The position numbers and the translations under genes were made by a program. Below the pieces are notes generated by a model, which worked only from the letters and a program-made list of their open reading frames with translations, did not search any database and was not told where the DNA came from. A stretch of 64,000 nucleotides of DNA from assembly GCA_902728285.1 (NCBI GenBank), contig CACVBU010000732.1, positions 622,720 to 686,719 on the forward strand, written 5' to 3'. Origin of the DNA: Clytia hemisphaerica. Taxonomy: Eukaryota; Cnidaria; Hydrozoa; Leptothecata; Clytiidae. Positions 48,001 through 57,830 of this stretch are shown here, one piece after another (position 1 is the stretch's first letter; each line of letters opens with the position of its first letter).

Positions 48001-51000
48001 ATGAACATACCACCTGAAAATTAAAAGGAAACGTTAAAGGTTTTTTTTACAGAAGTGCTCCCGTTTCATATCAGACACATGTTTCATATCAGGACAGTGT
48101 CTGCATATTGTTAAACTGTGCTTCTTTTCCTTATTCTGACCAATCTTGCTCCACATCCGTGTCAATTCAATATCAAAAAGCTTGTAAATTAAAATTGATG
48201 AATAAGCAAACGATATCACTCTTATTTAAAAACAAAAAACCTTGAAGTGTAGAAATAGTTAAAAGAAGTCAGTCACAATGAAGGCTGACAGTAATATTGC
48301 AATTATCGATGACTTTTTGAAGTTTGGCTTGGATTTCTATTCAAATTTAGTCACAACCAACCATTAGAAAAAATTAGTAACTGAATCAACCTAGCTTAGA
48401 TTTGTAGACGAGTAAAGTATCAAATAGCAGTGGAAAGATCATAGTTTTAAGGTAACTCGACGTATCATAAAACTGCTATTGTAAATGCTATTAAACGGTA
48501 ACCGGTAAACCTTTCATCAAACATAAATATTTCGAAAATCAAAAATTTCATAGCTTCATAATTAGAAAAGGTATTTCTTCTCGAAGACACTCCAAGTATT
48601 GTTGCATGGGTGTAGTGGTCGACAAATAATAACTTTAAGGAATGAGTTATATTACCTAATTCTTGAATTTGTTTAATTTTATCCAATTCTTTACCAGTCG
48701 GTTTTTGGTGTGAAGTAGTTAACAAAACAAACATTTTGGGTACTCCTTGGCGCATGCCTGAACTCTGATCTTGCATCTCCGTAAGAGCTTGTTGCAGGGA
48801 GTTGTCAAGATTCATACGGTCACCACCGGCAAGGTTTATATTGGCCATCTGAGCTCTAAGGTTCTCAATCGATTGGGAACTACTGTGTTTGATAGAAAAC
48901 TGGGATGAATCACCACCAAGTAAAACACCAAAATGAGCATATTGTGTGAACCGAGACATAATGTAAATGATGAAATCTTTCAATGATCCAAATGCAGAAG
49001 CGGCGCTAGATGAACCGTCAAGCATGAATGTGATATCACTGACTGTATTGAAACGATTTTCTTTGAATTTAGCTACAAGTAGAAAGATTGAGATTATTCT
49101 TAATCAGTTGAATTCTAAGTAAAATTCAATAAAATCGATAAAATTTTAAGAATGGCAATGTCAGATTCTTCCACCTTTTCTCGATAACAATCTCAGTCTC
49201 AAAGACCTGTGGAGTGCAAAAAAAGATCGAGTATTCTACTATTTAATCAAGTGATACGTGACAAAACGTTTATTTTTTACCATTCATTGTTAAGAAATTA
49301 GTATTACCTGTTTCGCAAGACTTTTGAAGGATGTTATTGATAAATCCACCTTCGATCAATTTATCAAAATCATCAGCTTGGTACACCCTTGATCGATCAC
49401 CGGCAATGTGTTCCAATTCATCAACGTTGACACCTTTACCAATACCAATAGAAACAATGGTGATGTCATTCTCTCGCAATGTCTTGGCAACTTTACCAGG
49501 GTCTACAGCATCTCGATCTTGTGTTTGTGAACCATCTGTGAGTAGAATCAAGATCTTTGGAACATCTTTACGAGCACCGTTTGATGTGCTGAATAACTCA
49601 TCATTTGATATCTTCAGTGCTTTATCAATACGTGTGGTTGAACCCATTAAAGGGATATTACCAACTGCGGTCTTAAAGGCTGTTTTATCAACGTAATCAG
49701 AGAATTTGATGCTGAGAGTTGCATAGAAACTGAAAGTGACTACGCCTACATGTACTCCATCTTTTGAGATATCGAGATTGTTGGCGAAATCTTGGATAAA
49801 ACCTTTGATTTGTGGATATTGGTTTCTTAGACTACCAGACGAATCCAAAATGAAACCAATGTCCATAGAAGTTGCACATGATTTACCTAAAGAAAAATGA
49901 TATGATAAAATGAACCATGCTGCTTTGAGATAGCCCTACCTTTCCCTCTACATTGGAAGGGATAACATGCTAGGAGTTCGATTTTTTCCGTTCATTATCT
50001 TCAAATGATAAAAGGTAATCTCATATGAAAAAATCAAAGCCCTCTGAATATGCCACTGTCATTCAAAGGAAAAACGATATTTAGATCGCTAACATTTTGA
50101 CTGTATTCTAATTCCAAAGTTTGATAAAAAAATCCACACTCCTGTTACTTTTCGACAGAACTTTTTTCTGGTCATCCTATCGCCACAAATAGTTTGAATC
50201 ACCCTGTATATTATACAGGATGTAAGTCCTGAAAACACCTTTCGTTGGGTTTCTCAGGAAGAGCGAAGTTGTTTTTTATTCATAGTTTCTATCAAGCCTT
50301 TGTTCTAAAAAGTGAAAACAAAGACTTACTGTTGGCGGATTTGCAGACAGCATTGGTTGCTTTGCGAATAAAATCTTGCGCAAGAAGATCTCCAAAGTTC
50401 TCAATACGGAGCACCGTATCTGTTGATGTAGATGCATCTGGACCAATCACAATCTTTACAATCTGAAAAATCCAAGACAAGGTCAAGATTGAACATCAGC
50501 AGCTCGGATTTAAGATTTTTAACCGTTCACTAAGATTCAGCTACAAAGAAGATCAACCACCCAGCTGGCACACAACGTTGTTTCAATGTTTATCTAATTT
50601 TATATGACCGTTGTGAATGTTAGATAAACGTTGAAACAACGTTGTGTGCCAGCTGGGCATTATTAGATTCTTACCACGGCAGAGGTATTACAAAATAACA
50701 GCAATGGACGAAAATCTAATTGGCTACAATAGTTAGTTTCGAACAATCGCCTTTCGTATTCTATTCACTCACTCTATCTAACCTAATATTCGTATCATAA
50801 CTTTTCCAAATTTATTTTTTCCCTCGTGAATATGCCTGTGTACTCGATAACATGTAGATAATCAGATTCCTAAGACTAGTAATAATTATTCAAAATCAAA
50901 GCAGACAGAAAATTTGATAATGAACTACTAAAAATTTAGCAATTTTGCTTGAATTTACTCAATTTTAAGACGGCAATTCCATTATTATTTAAACCTAGCT

Positions 51001-51806
51001 GGGAGAAGCAGACTTTGAATAAGGGTAAAGAAGAGGCCGGGTCATTTTTGAGAACATGTTAAAGAAACTCATACCTTGGTATTTTTTTCCAAAGTGGAGA
51101 TTAATTTGGAGAAAGTTTTGGCGTGTGGTGTGCCATATTGTTCAATGGTGACCAAGACATTGTCGTACGCAGACCTCTTGTTGTTAGAGCTCTGAAATAA
51201 TTGGCCATAGTCTGTAATCACTCTCGGCACGTTTGAAAAATCTACTTGATCAACAAAGAATTGGAATTCAAGATTTGAAAATGATTGATCGACAGGTAGA
51301 TGTAAGGATATTCCAAAGTTGACGACACCAAGAGAAAAAGCACTCTTTGACGGTTCAATCTCGAATCCATCTGAAATTTGTTTGATAAGCGAGCGCACTT
51401 TCTTAGCGTTGGCGGCGTCTTTGATTGAGCCGTCAACGACTACAGCTACGTTCAAATCATTCTCGCATTTCGAGCTGCTCTGCTGAGAAACTAAAAAAAA
51501 GGGAAGACGAAATTTTCTATCACGTTTGTCAGATCAGTAAAATTTGAAGAAAATACCCGGTATTTTTTATCCCTGTATGAACTTCACTGAACTCTTACCC
51601 TTTTGGCGCCTTTTGGGTAAATTAAGAATACCCATTAGATTTTTAAGCACTTGAAATACCATCTAGCTAAAAATAGGAAATTTCCCATCCAACTGCCCAC
51701 AAAAAACCTTAAATAAAATAAAAATTAAGAAGAGCTTACCAATTTCTTGAATGTACAACCATGTTAGAAGTATACAAAGAGTGATTTTGGGTATGCAGAA
51801 AGTCAT
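30189..51806 (-). CDS. Giant secreted vWA-repeat / fasciclin (FAS1) protein, complete
   Basis: Thirty exons join in frame, 5' to 3': 51740-51806, 51075-51490, 50330-50462, 49308-49886, 48656-49072, 47852-48013, 47010-47576, 46220-46810, 44881-45479, 44074-44667, 43309-43902, 42503-43096, 41738-42331, 40931-41524, 40166-40759, 39359-39952, 38594-39187, 37787-38380, 37022-37615, 35215-35808, 35053-35079, 34489-34863, 34065-34355, 33285-33875, 32984-33043, 32619-32668, 31746-31847, 31358-31505, 30844-31163 and 30189-30692. The predicted product is about 4,177 aa: signal peptide (MTFCIPKITLCILL...), 19 vWA domains, a short helical linker and two FAS1 domains, ending VVHTIDELL with no membrane anchor, so it is probably secreted. 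vWA domains bind ligands through a Mg2+ MIDAS and FAS1 domains mediate matrix adhesion, so an extracellular-matrix or adhesion role is inferred. All vWA exon modules are phase 1-1. One base appears missing in exon 44881-45479. The ligand, tissue and gene name are unknown. Confidence 0.88.
32186..32405. mobile_element. 220-bp MITE, copy 1 of 2, in intron
   Basis: The ends CGAGTTTCTGCATCGG... and ...CGCGAATACATAAACTCG are inverted, and the core AAACAGACGACGGTATTTTG recurs at 53271-53492 with the same order of blocks (TCACCTAAACAGACGACGG, TTTTTAC-GTCGTC, TTATACCGTC). It lies in the intron between exons 31746-31847 and 32619-32668 of the vWA/FAS1 gene. Confidence 0.8.
33285..35079 (-). other. vWA domains 18 and 19 with a 27-bp linker exon
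   Basis: The 27-bp exon at 35053-35079 encodes AKYSPPEEI. Domain 18 is split over 34489-34863 and 34065-34355; it reads VVFGIDMSSRSTQ, without a clean DxSxS, and LFVLMVAGKHL in place of the LTDG strand end, so it probably does not bind metal. Domain 19 (33285-33875) keeps LLDSSASM, DTRLDRGL and IFIDGEQ and should have a working MIDAS. These copies are clearly diverged from the array type. Confidence 0.8.
35215..37615 (-). other. Mosaic vWA exon pair at the downstream array edge
   Basis: Exon 37022-37615 is identical to type A in its first half, then from about position 37250 switches to a different sequence (QTQDVGAEHPGIVAKELRDKG... IGQGINTTELVHIAGGKEN). Exon 35215-35808 begins like type B (AQREPEPTC, HTKVSTFNDAVDKIALMGST) and then shares that same alternative second half. 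The pair therefore looks like an older A-B pair whose 5' parts were overwritten by, or gave rise to, the array. The intron between them (35809-37021) is long and has no array sequence. Confidence 0.8.
35809..37021 (-). other. Long intron between the last two array-type exons
   Basis: This 1.2-kb intron lacks repeat-unit sequence and no exon could be supported in it. It has a CCTGATTTTCCTGG-type poly-CCT/TTTCC stretch near 36650-36720 but no recognisable transposon ends. Confidence 0.5.
37240..45461 (-). repeat. Tandem array of a 1,572-bp two-exon vWA unit, about 5.2 copies
   Basis: Each unit is exon A (594 bp), a 213-bp intron, exon B (594 bp) and a 171-bp intron. A exons: 44881-45479, 43309-43902, 41738-42331, 40166-40759, 38594-39187. 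B exons: 44074-44667, 42503-43096, 40931-41524, 39359-39952, 37787-38380. Unit length is exactly 1,572 bp, except one of 1,571 bp (one G fewer in the intron near 43189). Copies differ at only a few bases: a CTAGGACA-type intron variant (cttagacAagc at about 37762 and 42479, G in the others) and one Gly-to-Ser change in exon 37787-38380. A and B domains differ from each other moderately, mainly in helix and loop residues; both keep LDSSGSL, GSTTRIDKAL and LTDGSQT. Identity across introns indicates very recent amplification or homogenisation, or an assembly artefact. Confidence 0.93.
44881..45479 (-). pseudogene. Array exon A5 with a one-base deletion
   Basis: This most upstream A exon reads ACTTGTTGACACC on the plus strand at about 45126, where every other copy reads ACTTTGTTGACACC. 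The loss splits the frame between GVNK and VLIVLTDG, just before the third metal-binding residue. Its exon start also differs from the other A copies (AKEVLPPEPTC instead of AKLAPEPTC), marking the upstream edge of the array. With one T restored the exon is 600 bp and in phase, and the rest of the 4,177-residue frame stays open. A real frameshift would truncate the protein after about 1,090 residues. Sequencing error in a T run is an equally good explanation. Confidence 0.75.
45653..46022. mobile_element. 370-bp inverted-repeat element rich in TTCCAGAC
   Basis: The ends CAGGGTTGCCACG (45653-45665) and CGTGGCAACCCTG (46010-46022) are perfect 13-bp inverted repeats. Ten copies of TTCCAGAC, all in one direction, lie inside and an eleventh lies just past the right end. 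It sits in the intron immediately upstream of array exon A5. No exact target duplication is visible (flanks TATTTTCC and ATTTCCAG). Confidence 0.75.
46220..51490 (-). other. N-terminal vWA domains 1-5, partly degenerate
   Basis: Domain 1 (exons 51075-51490 and 50330-50462) has VVVDGSIKD in place of the DxSxS metal motif. Domain 2 (49308-49886) is intact: ILDSSGSL, GSTTRIDKAL, LLTDGSQTQD. Domain 3 (48656-49072 plus 47852-48013) keeps LDGSSS but has GGDRMNLD where the threonine is expected and LLTTSHQ where the aspartate should be. Domain 4 (47010-47576) keeps IIDSSAS, GSTSRIDKAL and IVTDG. Domain 5 (46220-46810) is intact and closest to the array domains. Metal binding is therefore predicted for domains 2, 4 and 5 only. 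Confidence 0.8.
50560..50657. mobile_element. 98-bp perfect-arm hairpin in intron
   Basis: CCCAGCTGGCACACAACGTT with TGTTTCAA and GTTTATCTAA on the left pairs with its complement on the right, giving arms of about 38 bp with one mismatch and a loop of about 22 bp. It lies between exons 50330-50462 and 51075-51490. It resembles a miniature foldback transposon; a structured RNA made from the intron is possible but unsupported. Confidence 0.8.
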
Positions 51807-53270
51807 CCTGAGATGACCTGCTTACGTTGAAAACCTCTCAAATTATTAGCCAATCTGTATCTTGCTATTGTTTTACATTATTACAAATTCTAACGGGAAA
51901 TAAAATGAATAAAAAACTCAGACAAATTTAAAATCTACCAAAAATGACATAAAGAGGGCTAAATTGAATGCAGTACAATCTAAAGCTGACTCGGAGCTGA
52001 CTATTTCAAAATTCATTCGAAAACTTGAAGTTGTGACAAACAAAATCGTCAAGAAAGCTACGATAAAATATCAAATGATTAGAAATAAAGTTCAAGTATT
52101 ATTGATAGCCAGCCACCACCTTCCTGTAGGAAGTATTAGAACGAAATGAAAAGTCGAGAAAAATATTTCGCATCTGTCCAGTGCACTGAAAAATATTATT
52201 CCTATATCTTAAGATCAAAATGTGAATCAAAAGTAAATTCAAAACGAAACAATAAGAAGTATCAACTGCGCAAGTCACGTTTTGTCCTGTAAAACAATAA
52301 TTGATCTTCGAAGCTTTTACAGTATGATGATAAGCTGGCACTGCGAGTCACACTAGGTTAGGTTTTCAAGGAAAATACGAGCTCTAACCTTCTCTTAAAT
52401 TGTGTAACCTATTGCTTGAATGTGAAACAAGCCAGCTAGAATATATGTAACCAGAAAAAAGGTAACCCTAGTTAGCATGTGAGAGAAAAACAAAAATATT
52501 TTTCCTGCGTCAAATTCTCATGGGCGCCCCCTCACTGAAAGTTCATCAAAAGTTTTGATAAAGCACAAGCGTGCTTATTATCATCACAATCCACCTACTA
52601 AAAACCAATAAAATTCTTCATAAAGATCAACAAACGATGGGGTCAGAAAGGTTTAATTATATCACATGAAAAATCAATTGTCACTTGATGAATTTTTGAC
52701 GTGTCATCCTAGTAGTGCGTCATATAAGCGCCTGATATTTAGAGAGCTATCGAGAAAACATATTCATTCCTTACGTAACTTAATTGGCAGATTGTTCCGT
52801 GGAAAGGGTGCGCCCTTCATAGATGTCGAGGTTCCAAAAGTTGAAACGCAGCAGTTTCCAATAAAACCCACCACAATAAACCAAAAAGATTTATTCTTGT
52901 TCTTTTTCGTATCCCAAGAATTTTTTCAAAAACTATTCCAAAAAGTTTAAAGTGCTCGTCATGCTTTCAGATAGTGGCACTAACCAACCATTCTGCTCGA
53001 CAATAACTGAATTTTGACCACATTTTAAAAGCTTGTAGAACAATTCGAAAAGTGAACAGGTCTATCAATGAAATGGGATAGGATTTCGAGATAATGAAGT
53101 AACGGTACTACTGATACTAGGATAATACTGGTCTGTTAAAGACATGTTAAAGAAATTTTCATCAAATAACGGAATGAAGGAAAAGAATAATTTGGAAAAG
53201 TGATCAAATCTTCCCTGACTACTTTTCCCAAAGGTGTATGAACCTTTCTCTACCCTTAGAGACCCAATAC
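51807..53270. other. 5' flank of the vWA/FAS1 gene; candidate small reading frame
   Basis: This region should hold the promoter of the minus-strand gene, but no motif can be assigned. On the plus strand an uninterrupted frame at 52666-52950 (94 codons, start context ATCACATGAAA) encodes a non-repetitive, lysine- and arginine-rich sequence (DEFLTCHPSSASYKRLIF..., IGRLFRGKGAPFIDVEVPKVET). It matches no family that I recognise and no splice donor is evident, so it is not called as a gene with confidence. Confidence 0.3.
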
Positions 53271-53492
53271 CGAGTTTATGTATCGGAGGATATCGATGGC
53301 GACGGTAAGTGAAATCGATACAAAACAAAGTCGATAGTTGATGTACGTACGGCTATATCGCCTTTGCTCACCTAAACAGACGACGGTATTTTGGTGTTTT
53401 TACCGTCGTCGACCAAAGGTGACGGTGATTTCGGAGACACGCCAACTCTGCTTTATACCGTCTCCCTCGATTTACCTCGAATATATAAACTC
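53271..53492. mobile_element. 222-bp MITE, copy 2 of 2
   Basis: Partner of 32186-32405. The left end CGAGTTTATGTATCGG and the right end CGAATATATAAACTCTC are inverted. The shared core includes CTCACCTAAACAGACGACGG and a TTTATACCGTCTCCC/TTATACCGTCCCCC block. A fragment of the same end (ACATAAACTCGCTATTGTC then TAAACAGACGG) also occurs near 60323-60350. Confidence 0.8.
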
Positions 53493-54146
53493 TCTAATCA
53501 CTATTCAAAAGACAGCCTACAAACGTCAAACAGCGTTACAACTGGAAATTTCAAGCTCTACGTTCCAGATTTTAACATCAGCACCAAGGAAGTTTTTAAC
53601 GAGAATGGAGACGAAATATTTTTTATTGCACCATTAAAGTCCTTCGACGTTTAATGAAATCAACCTGTGCTGTATTGATCGAAATCCTTTAACACGTCTC
53701 AAAACATTAAAGTACCGATTAATTTGTTATTTACAAATCATCAAACCATCATTTTGATTGTCAAGGCGCCTTTTAAAATGTAACATATGTTTTTGTGCCT
53801 TTTTGTGCCATTTTTATTACGTGCAACTCAGCCCTTTACTTCATTGCGTAAAAACAAGCTTTTCTTCTTTCATAAAATAGATTGAGGTATTGACGAAAGA
53901 TGCCGGTAAGATGTTTTCATTTTGAATTTGATGATAGTCTTAGCATGCCATAGAAACATGAGAGTCTGCAGGGTTAAAGAAACAGGTATATAGCTTATAC
54001 AGGTTACTTTAAGATTATCTCTTTAGAAATTTTAAATCAACAAGTCAAAGAGTAGTGTATCTAATTTTTTTCGTGCATCTTTTTTTGTAAAATCTAGATC
54101 TAAAGTAGACCCGCCTACAGCTAAATTATACGATTTTCTACTGTAG

Positions 54147-54373
54147 TACTACCACCAGCTCGACAGATTGAAGATGATGCAATTTTGACAATATTTGCTT
54201 TGGAACTTACAGTGATCGGTCTAGAACCTCATAAGCATGCAATCAATCACTACCATAAGGCAGTACATACACTATCAATTACAAAAGTTGAAAGGATGAT
54301 TATGAAATATTATTTTAAAAAACGGAATTTTGGCGGATTTCGGTCTGTCCAAAATTACTCTGTGCCAGAGTGA
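54147..54373 (+). other. Possible terminal exon of an unidentified gene
   Basis: After a pyrimidine/AG acceptor (TTTTCTACTGTAG) a frame encodes LPPARQIEDDAILTIFALEL... and ends at TGA 54371-54373, with AATAAA 27 bp later (54400-54405). The composition is protein-like and non-repetitive. No matching upstream exon or family could be established. AATAAA is frequent in AT-rich DNA, so this is weak support. Confidence 0.25.
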
Positions 54374-55043
54374 ATATCACGTATAGCGTAGCTTAGTTCA
54401 ATAAATTTTGAAAAATCAAACCTTTTTCGCAAAATTATGCTGCTCGTCAAAATTAGTTCTCTCGATGGCTACCAAATTCTATTTCTTTCACAAACTGTGC
54501 CAGTTGACCCAGACAAATTTTACTTGTTAAAGTATAAAACCCATGAGTATAAAATCGAGGTCAAGGTGGCTTAAGACAAACTGATATTTTTAAGGTGATG
54601 TAAAAAGAGGAAAATCACAATGGCAGACTACAGAGAAAACCACAAAAATATTACTTGATCGCGTGATAGGCAGATTAGTGATAGTACAGATTATCGAGTA
54701 AGCATGACGTTTTTTAAAGATATTATTTTCGTCATAAAACAAGTGTGATAAAATGAGGCAGACATACTGTGGTTTTTTTTCAAAGATGGATGAAAAAGTG
54801 AAAGTATTCAACTTTGGGACAACTCCTTAGATATCGATTGATTAGTTGATTGAAATTATTTTGTCTAACACAATAGAAACTCAATCGAACAAAAAACTTT
54901 GCGACCAAACAACTCTATTTACTAAATCGAAATTTAGTGTTCAGGTTCAGGTTCAATAATGATCATTGACATACCAAGTTTGTCAAGATAATAGGTAAGT
55001 TTGAGCACTAGATTATTCAGGAAGTATCTAGCCCTCGTGTTCT

Positions 55044-55152
55044 AAAAACCAAAATTATGAAAACGAATGGGTGTGCGAACATAGCCAAAATCCGACTCCA
55101 AAAACCAAAATTATGAAAACGAATGGGTGTGCGAACATAGCCAAAATCCGAC
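55044..55152. repeat. 56-bp tandem duplication
   Basis: A 56-bp unit beginning AAAAACCAAAATTATGAAAA and ending ATAGCCAAAATCCGAC occurs twice back to back with essentially no differences, so the duplication is recent. It overlaps the beginning of an open plus-strand frame. Confidence 0.9.
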
Positions 55153-55215
55153 AATCTTCAAGTTCCCACAATGCCCTAAAACTATGCTCTGGCAGACTGA
55201 TAGATAGACTAACAG

Positions 55216-55412
55216 ACGGAGAGAAAAACCGAACTTTAAACTTAAATCGAGAACTGTACTATTCAAAAACAACATACGCACTCCTAAAAATAAACTCCTC
55301 ATTCTTGGAAATAAAGACTTTTCCAGATGAAAACCAAGAAATATTTGAGACGTTTTCAATTGACATTACTGGACTGGTTAACCAACTCCAGATAAATCTA
55401 AGCGAGTTTTGA
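55216..55412 (+). other. Possible terminal exon of an unidentified gene
   Basis: A frame following a CTAACAG acceptor-like site encodes a non-repetitive segment (NRTLNLNRELYYSKTTYALL..., FETFSIDITGLVNQLQINL), stops at TGA 55410-55412 and is followed by AATAAA at 55483-55488. The spacing fits a last exon. No homology is recognised and no preceding exons were located; it could be chance in an AT-rich region. Confidence 0.25.
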
Positions 55413-57516
55413 GAAGTTAAACGAAGAGAAGTCATCATTTGTATTCGATGTAGAAAATTGTTAAAGGAGAAAAAACAAATTCAATAAAAATAACCACAGT
55501 ATTTACACCTCATTTATCACCCTCTCCAAACTTTTCAGCATTTTTACACAACTCATACTTTTGACCTTAACTCTGACGTTATTTTCTTTTAAGGTAAAAT
55601 AATTTTGAAATCCATTTCTTTTATCTAAAGTTTGAAAATTTTGCTTGAAATCGAACATAAGCTTTCAAATTTTTGCGATTTGGTCTTTACTGAGGTCGAA
55701 ATCTGATTCATATACCAAACATTCCTTCAGACCGGAGTAGTCTTGACATGCTACATAAGGCTCCCACTTATGGAGGTTGGGAGGAATTATTTTAGGCGTA
55801 CAAACTTTCGCAAGGTCGAAAATTCGAGAAATTTACGACATTTACTTTCGCGAATTCGAGGAAAAAATATTCTTCACAATACAAGCATAAACTTTCGCGA
55901 ATTGGATGATCAAATCTTACCCAAAGGGGGTAATTAAGAATAACTTTTCAAAAAGGAAAGAACTATTTTGAAGACCATTTTTGATCAAAAATCGAGAACC
56001 TAGCCGAGGATCTTCTCAAAATTTCAAGTAGTTCTTACTAAAAGTTTTTCATGCCATATTTCATATTGGATATCTTCTCCTTTTTGTTTTTGAAACGTAT
56101 TTATCATACTAATACCATTGTCAAAGAAAGGTCAAGGCACTAACTAAAGAGGGCTTGAAACACTATATATCGATTTCATATGATTTACTCATCATAAATC
56201 TCCCACTAAAGCTTAAATGGATCGATAAAATCTCTTCAATTTTTGTTAACCACTTTGTCAAAAAAAATGACTTGCCGAGGCACACTTGAAATTTATATCG
56301 TCGAAAAAGCATCTTCCAGGGTTTGGAATCTTTCTTTACGGCTTTAGAGCTATATTGAGTGGGCCAAATATTGATATTAGGGGGGTCAAATTTAAAGGAG
56401 CAATCATATCCTATTTTTTTTAATCAGAACAAACGGCCACTAGGACCCCTACCTGACAACACATTACTCTTTACATGTGTGGATGAGGAAGAGACATACA
56501 GTCAACTCTCTCTAATTCGAACCTCTACTATTCTGTCATAATTCGAACTAGAATATTTGTCCCATCAGCTAGAAATTAGTATAAAATACTTTCTGTAATT
56601 CGATTTTTTCTCAAATTCAAAGAAAATCCTTGGTCCCCTGAACATCGATTTACAGAGAGGGTCAAGTGAAGTTAAAGAATTCTTGTTACACCTCATGCTG
56701 TCTTTACTGATCACCTTGTCAAAAAAAATGTCTGATACACACAGTAAAAGGCGGGCAAAAGACAGCTTGAATACATCATTTTAACCAAGAAGAAAGTGAT
56801 CACTTCAGATTATATCACTTGATCTGTTTTGATTTCAATACGGGGTATGCATTTCACTTTCACTTTCGAAAACGGATTTCTAAGATCTAGTTTTCTCTGC
56901 CTCCATACGATGGAAGCTTAGGAGAAGCTTAGATTACTAGGAGAAGTAATATAAGAAGACCAAGAAGACATATAAGAAACCTTGGTCTTACTTAATTGTT
57001 ATTGGAAAATGAATATAGCTCAATTTGTCGTAACAAATTTGTCTTGACGTTCCAGACAGTGATAAGCCACAAATGATTATCATCTGAACAAATATTGACC
57101 AAATCTTAATCCTACTTTGTTAAAGTAGATAATCTCTTAAAAAGATTTTAAAGAATTCAATCCTTCCAACAAGCCAAAGACTCTTTAAAACACATAATCC
57201 TCAGAAAAACATAATAATTACTTCTCTCCTTGAAATTCAAACTGTTTGAAGTGGTCATCATAGTGTAGACTTGAAATCAGACAGGAACGAAAACTCATTT
57301 TTAGGGAAAACATGACTTTGAATAACACGTATTTTGAATGAAATTAATCATTTCGCGAAAGTGTGTTTGAGGATGGACAATTAGTCATAATTTGCTGTTT
57401 TAAAATAAAGGTCGTTAGGGAGAAGGAAAAGAACTAAATTTTTGTAGGGAAATGACCTATAACGTGTTAGGTCAATCTTTTTCTACTTTCCCGGGTCTAA
57501 TTTTGACACCTTGGAA
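55413..57516. other. Non-coding, nothing recognised
   Basis: AT-rich sequence without a supportable exon or transposon end. Around 55805-55905 the phrase ACTTTCGC(G/A)AA recurs four times, a loose local repeat. Confidence 0.5.
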
Positions 57517-57830
57517 ATCGAAAGAGTTTCAATTTCACAAAAATGTGATTTTCACATGGATTTTTAACGTTTTCCAAACTGTTTGGAGAAAAAAAATTTC
57601 CAACCCAAAAAGTCTAGTTTTCCAATCGAAAGAGTTTCAATTTCACAAAAATGTAATTTCCACATGGATTTTTAACGTTTTCCAAACTGTTTGGAGAAAC
57701 ACAAATTTCCAACCCAAAAAGTCTAGTTTTCCAATCGAAAGAGTTTCAATTTCACAAAGGTGTAATTTCCACATGGATTTTAAACGTTTTCCAAACTGTT
57801 TCCAACCCAAAAAGTCGCTCAAAGCTGTCC
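57517..57830. repeat. 108-bp tandem repeat, about 2.8 copies
   Basis: The unit begins ATCGAAAGAGTTTCAATTTC and contains CACATGGATTTTTAACGTTT and CCAACCCAAAAAGTC. Unit starts are at 57517, 57625 and 57734, giving periods of 108 and 109 bp; the last copy is internally shortened. A 130-codon frame runs through it, but only because 108 is divisible by three; the frame changes register in the third copy and is not considered a gene. Confidence 0.85.
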
